Below are positions 63,439 through 64,000 of a DNA stretch of 64,000 bases, piece after piece. A model generated the notes under the pieces. It did no database searches, had not been told where the DNA came from, and saw only the letters and a list, made by a program, of their open reading frames with translations. Made by a program: the position numbers and the translations under genes. The first letter of the stretch is position 1. The number at the start of each line of letters is the position of its first letter. Origin of the DNA: JADLDB01 sp040752975 (lineage in GTDB: Bacteria > Myxococcota > Myxococcia > Myxococcales > Myxococcaceae); contig JBFMHF010000011.1 in NCBI GenBank assembly GCA_040752975.1, positions 15,946-79,945 on the forward strand. The letters are read 5' to 3'.

Positions 63439-64000
63439 GGGCCTCGGCGGTTTGGGTGTCCTCCGGCGGACGGCCGCGTTGGGTTGGTTGTCCTTCGGCG
63501 GACGGCCTCGTGGGTTGGTTGTCCTTCGGCGGACGGCCTGCGTCCCCTTCATCTGCCGTGCTCGTCTGCCTTCATTGCCTTTCTTTTCTCCCTCTCATCC
63601 CCCGCCTTCTCTCCCGCTGGGAGAGAAGGGGCCGCCTCGCCGGCAGCAGTCACCGCCCTGCCTCCGTCCTCAGCCCTTGCCGGCTCGACTCCTCCTCCTC
63701 CCACCTTCCCTCCACGGCGCAGTCGCGCCGCACTCACGGGCGGGGACGCTGCGCACTGGACAGACTTCGCAACCGGGTGAGTGCCCGCAGCCCACCCCAC
63801 AGCCACCGTTGGGTGTGACTCCACGCGCCGCGCTTGCCTGAAGGTGGATGGGCCAGCGGTGTGCCTGAAGGGGGAGTTGCTCTACGAGGCGCGTCGGTGT
63901 GCCGCGGCTGGTGGAGGAGAGGCCACGCTGAGGAGGTGACTTCTCGGCAGAGCGGTCGAGCTCGGGCCGCGCGGCCCAGAGCGCGCCCCTTCGCCCCCGG
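63439..64000. other. Window-end region with short tandem repeats and a hairpin, no gene called
   Basis: The motif TCCTTCGGCGGACGGCC (first copy TCCTCCGG...) occurs at 63459-63475, 63491-63507 and 63522-63538, periods 32 and 31 bp, each flanked by GGGTTGGTTG. A long pyrimidine-rich stretch and a perfect 11-bp hairpin (63605-63629) follow. Frames here are open in many phases without supporting start sites. Confidence 0.6.
63605..63629. repeat. Perfect 11-bp stem, 3-nt loop inverted repeat
   Basis: CCTTCTCTCCC (63605-63615) pairs with GGGAGAGAAGG (63619-63629) across loop GCT. The shape matches the short GC-rich REP-like palindromes CCCTCTCCC/GGGAGAGGG seen in many Proteobacteria. It could be a terminator for the surface-protein gene 170 bp upstream or a mobile palindrome. 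Confidence 0.6.

Overview
The window looks like a chromosomal segment of a myxobacterium (Myxococcota). It is very GC-rich and gene-dense. It carries several hallmarks of that group: a paired DUF1592/DUF1552 operon, lipoproteins with a Gly/Ser-rich linker after the lipid cysteine, disintegrin-like Cys-rich tails, MYXO-CTERM-type anchors (hydrophobic stretch then a run of Arg), MopE-type DCDD/DDDCDG metal-binding repeats and a TIGR02996-type domain. The genus cannot be fixed from sequence reading alone. No rRNA, tRNA, CRISPR array or intact prophage was seen.

Layout. 1-7.7 kb: an edge gene fragment, GTP-dependent PEP carboxykinase with a dyad-rich leader, a glutaredoxin-like protein, the DUF1592-DUF1552 pair, a decayed methyltransferase and a secreted tail-fibre-like protein. 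7.7-13.8 kb: a LuxR-type regulator, a 916-aa Ig-like lipoprotein, a remnant of an IS91-like transposase and a Cys-rich lipoprotein. 13.9-23.9 kb, all on the minus strand: a nucleoside-type ABC transporter (ATPase and two permeases), a hybrid histidine kinase, a coupled B12-type radical SAM enzyme, a small His-rich secreted protein, archease and RtcB RNA ligase. 24-31 kb: a TIGR02996 protein, a lipoprotein and a tight hypC-hypD-hypE-hypX hydrogenase-maturation operon without hydrogenase subunits nearby. 30.8-35.8 kb, minus strand: two zinc-ribbon proteins, a 12-repeat kelch-like surface protein and a BMP-family nucleoside-binding lipoprotein. 35.9-41.1 kb: lipase-like lipoprotein, XRE regulator, lipoprotein, chromate transporter. 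41.2-41.8 kb: a non-coding 80/70-bp repeat array. 42-64 kb: AI-2E-type and HlyIII membrane proteins, pyrimidine-nucleoside phosphorylase, a Gly-rich Cys-rich lipoprotein, two peptidoglycan-binding peptidase-like proteins, a VapBC pair, YciH, VKOR-DsbA, YgfZ, an FNR-type reductase, oligoribonuclease, an ApaH-like phosphatase, several hypotheticals, an isoprenylcysteine methyltransferase-like protein and a CXXCH/MopE surface protein.

How the genes work together. The ABC transporter (19.8-23.9 kb), the BMP lipoprotein (34.6-35.8 kb) and pyrimidine-nucleoside phosphorylase (44.4-45.7 kb) form a dispersed nucleoside uptake and salvage route. HypC, D, E and X together supply the Fe(CN)2CO cofactor for a NiFe hydrogenase encoded elsewhere, with HypX pointing to aerobic CO-ligand synthesis. 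Archease and RtcB form an RNA repair pair. VKOR-DsbA supports disulfide formation, which fits the many Cys-rich exported proteins.

The most unusual object is in the nucleoside ABC operon. Between the two permease genes lies a 630-bp reading frame made of seven 25- or 28-residue repeats. It has its own strong Shine-Dalgarno sequence and overlaps both neighbours by 8 nt, the same overlap as the genuine ATPase/permease junction. It may be a real repeat-peptide gene or an expanded relic of an ancestral gene start.
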